Positions 5,429-5,982 of a stretch of DNA of 5,982 nucleotides are shown piece after piece. The stretch's first letter is position 1. Each line of letters begins with the position of its first letter. Origin of the DNA: Myxococcota bacterium. GTDB lineage: Bacteria; Myxococcota_A; Polyangia; HGW-17; JAJRWW01. The translations under genes were made by a program, and so were the position numbers. The stretch lies in assembly GCA_024276595.1 (NCBI GenBank), contig JAJRWW010000728.1:1-5982 (forward strand), written 5' to 3'. Under the pieces are notes generated by a model. It was not told the origin of the DNA. It did not search any database and worked only from the letters and a program-made list of their open reading frames with translations.

Positions 5429-5982
5429 ATGAGCTCTGGAAACGGATTCAAGTCTGGAAGCACCCTCGAGAAGGTCCTCAGGGCGGGGCACTTCGCCTTC
5501 ACCGGAGAGCTCGGCCCTCCCCGCGGCTCGAACGTGGAGGAGGTCCGCAAGAAGGCCGCCTTCCTGAAGGGCAAGGTGGACGCCGTAAACATCACCGACA
5601 ATCAGACGGCCATGGTGCGCATGTCGAGCTGGGCCGCCAGCCTCATCGCCATCCAGGAGGGGCTCGAGCCCAACTACCAGATGGTGTGCAGGGATAGAAA
5701 CCGCCTAGCCATGCAGTCGGATGTGCTGGGCGCATCTGCCATGGGCATCAAGAACATGCTCTGCCTCTCTGGCGACCACCAGAAGTTCGGGGACCACCCC
5801 CACGCCAAGGGCGTCTTCGACATCGACTCCATGCAGCTCATCCACATGGTCAATACCATGCGAGATGAGGGCAAGTTCCTGGGCGGCGAGGAGATCGATG
5901 AGCCACCCAAGATGTTCATCGGCGCCGCCGCCAACCCCTTCGCAGAGCCCTTCGACTGGCGCCTGCACAGGCTGGCAAAGAA
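5429..5982 (+). CDS. metF: Methylenetetrahydrofolate reductase MetF (3' end outside window)
   Basis: The first 184 codons are visible and belong to the TIM-barrel MTHFR family, which interconverts 5,10-methylene- and 5-methyl-tetrahydrofolate using a flavin. Strand one carries FTGELGPPRG, with E27 at the place of the catalytic glutamate. NITDNQ (54-59) and LSGDHQKFGDHP (113-124) match conserved barrel loops; D116 corresponds to the aspartate near the flavin and folate. The later IGAAANPF (164-171) is also typical. The family is usually about 290-310 residues, so roughly 110-130 residues should lie past the right edge. The start is fixed by GAGGAG six bases upstream and by the lack of conserved sequence before it. 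Next to metV and hdrCB it probably forms the catalytic core of an Hdr-linked MTHFR used in the methyl branch of the Wood-Ljungdahl pathway, in either direction. Confidence 0.93.
   Translation, partial: MSSGNGFKSGSTLEKVLRAGHFAFTGELGPPRGSNVEEVRKKAAFLKGKVDAVNITDNQTAMVRMSSWAASLIAIQEGLEPNYQMVCRDRNRLAMQSDVLGASAMGIKNMLCLSGDHQKFGDHPHAKGVFDIDSMQLIHMVNTMRDEGKFLGGEEIDEPPKMFIGAAANPFAEPFDWRLHRLAK

Noticed and set aside
1..5982. CRISPR arrays, tRNA or rRNA genes, insertion sequences, attachment sites
   Set aside because: No regularly spaced repeats, tRNA-like cloverleaf, transposase sequence or terminal repeats were seen. All coding regions share the same high-GC codon style, so there is no sign of recent transfer.

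Overview
The window is GC-rich and densely coding. It carries a divergent gene set that joins heterodisulfide-reductase-type (Hdr) electron-transfer proteins to the methylenetetrahydrofolate reductase (MTHFR) of the Wood-Ljungdahl pathway. The content suggests an anaerobic bacterium with a folate-type Wood-Ljungdahl pathway. A Desulfobacterota-like (former Deltaproteobacteria) sulfate reducer or syntroph fits best, and an acetogen or an uncultured relative is possible. The taxon is an inference from gene content and composition only.

Layout. Positions 2795 to 1 (minus strand) hold one very long gene that runs off the left edge. It encodes an HdrA-type flavoprotein into which a complete GltD-type NAD(P)H:FAD oxidoreductase cassette has been inserted; 931 codons are visible. 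Positions 2796-3347 are a 552-base divergent intergenic region that is less GC-rich than the genes. It has two clear inverted repeats and a possible minus-strand promoter but no convincing gene. Positions 3348-5982 (plus strand) hold a tight operon: hdrC (two [4Fe-4S] motifs), hdrB (two complete CCG cysteine motifs), metV (MTHFR_C-type, cysteine-rich) and metF (MTHFR catalytic barrel, cut by the right edge). Gaps between these genes are 2, 12 and 3 bases.

How the genes may work together (inference). NADH would deliver electrons to the GltD part of the HdrA chimera. The HdrA FAD and its iron-sulfur clusters would split or pass the electrons through HdrC and HdrB to MetV-MetF, which interconverts methylene- and methyl-tetrahydrofolate. 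The same machine could run backwards during acetate or methyl oxidation. A related metVF-hdrCBA-mvhD cluster is known from the acetogen Moorella. The differences here are the GltD insertion inside HdrA, the placement of hdrA on the opposite strand, and the absence of mvhD from the visible part.
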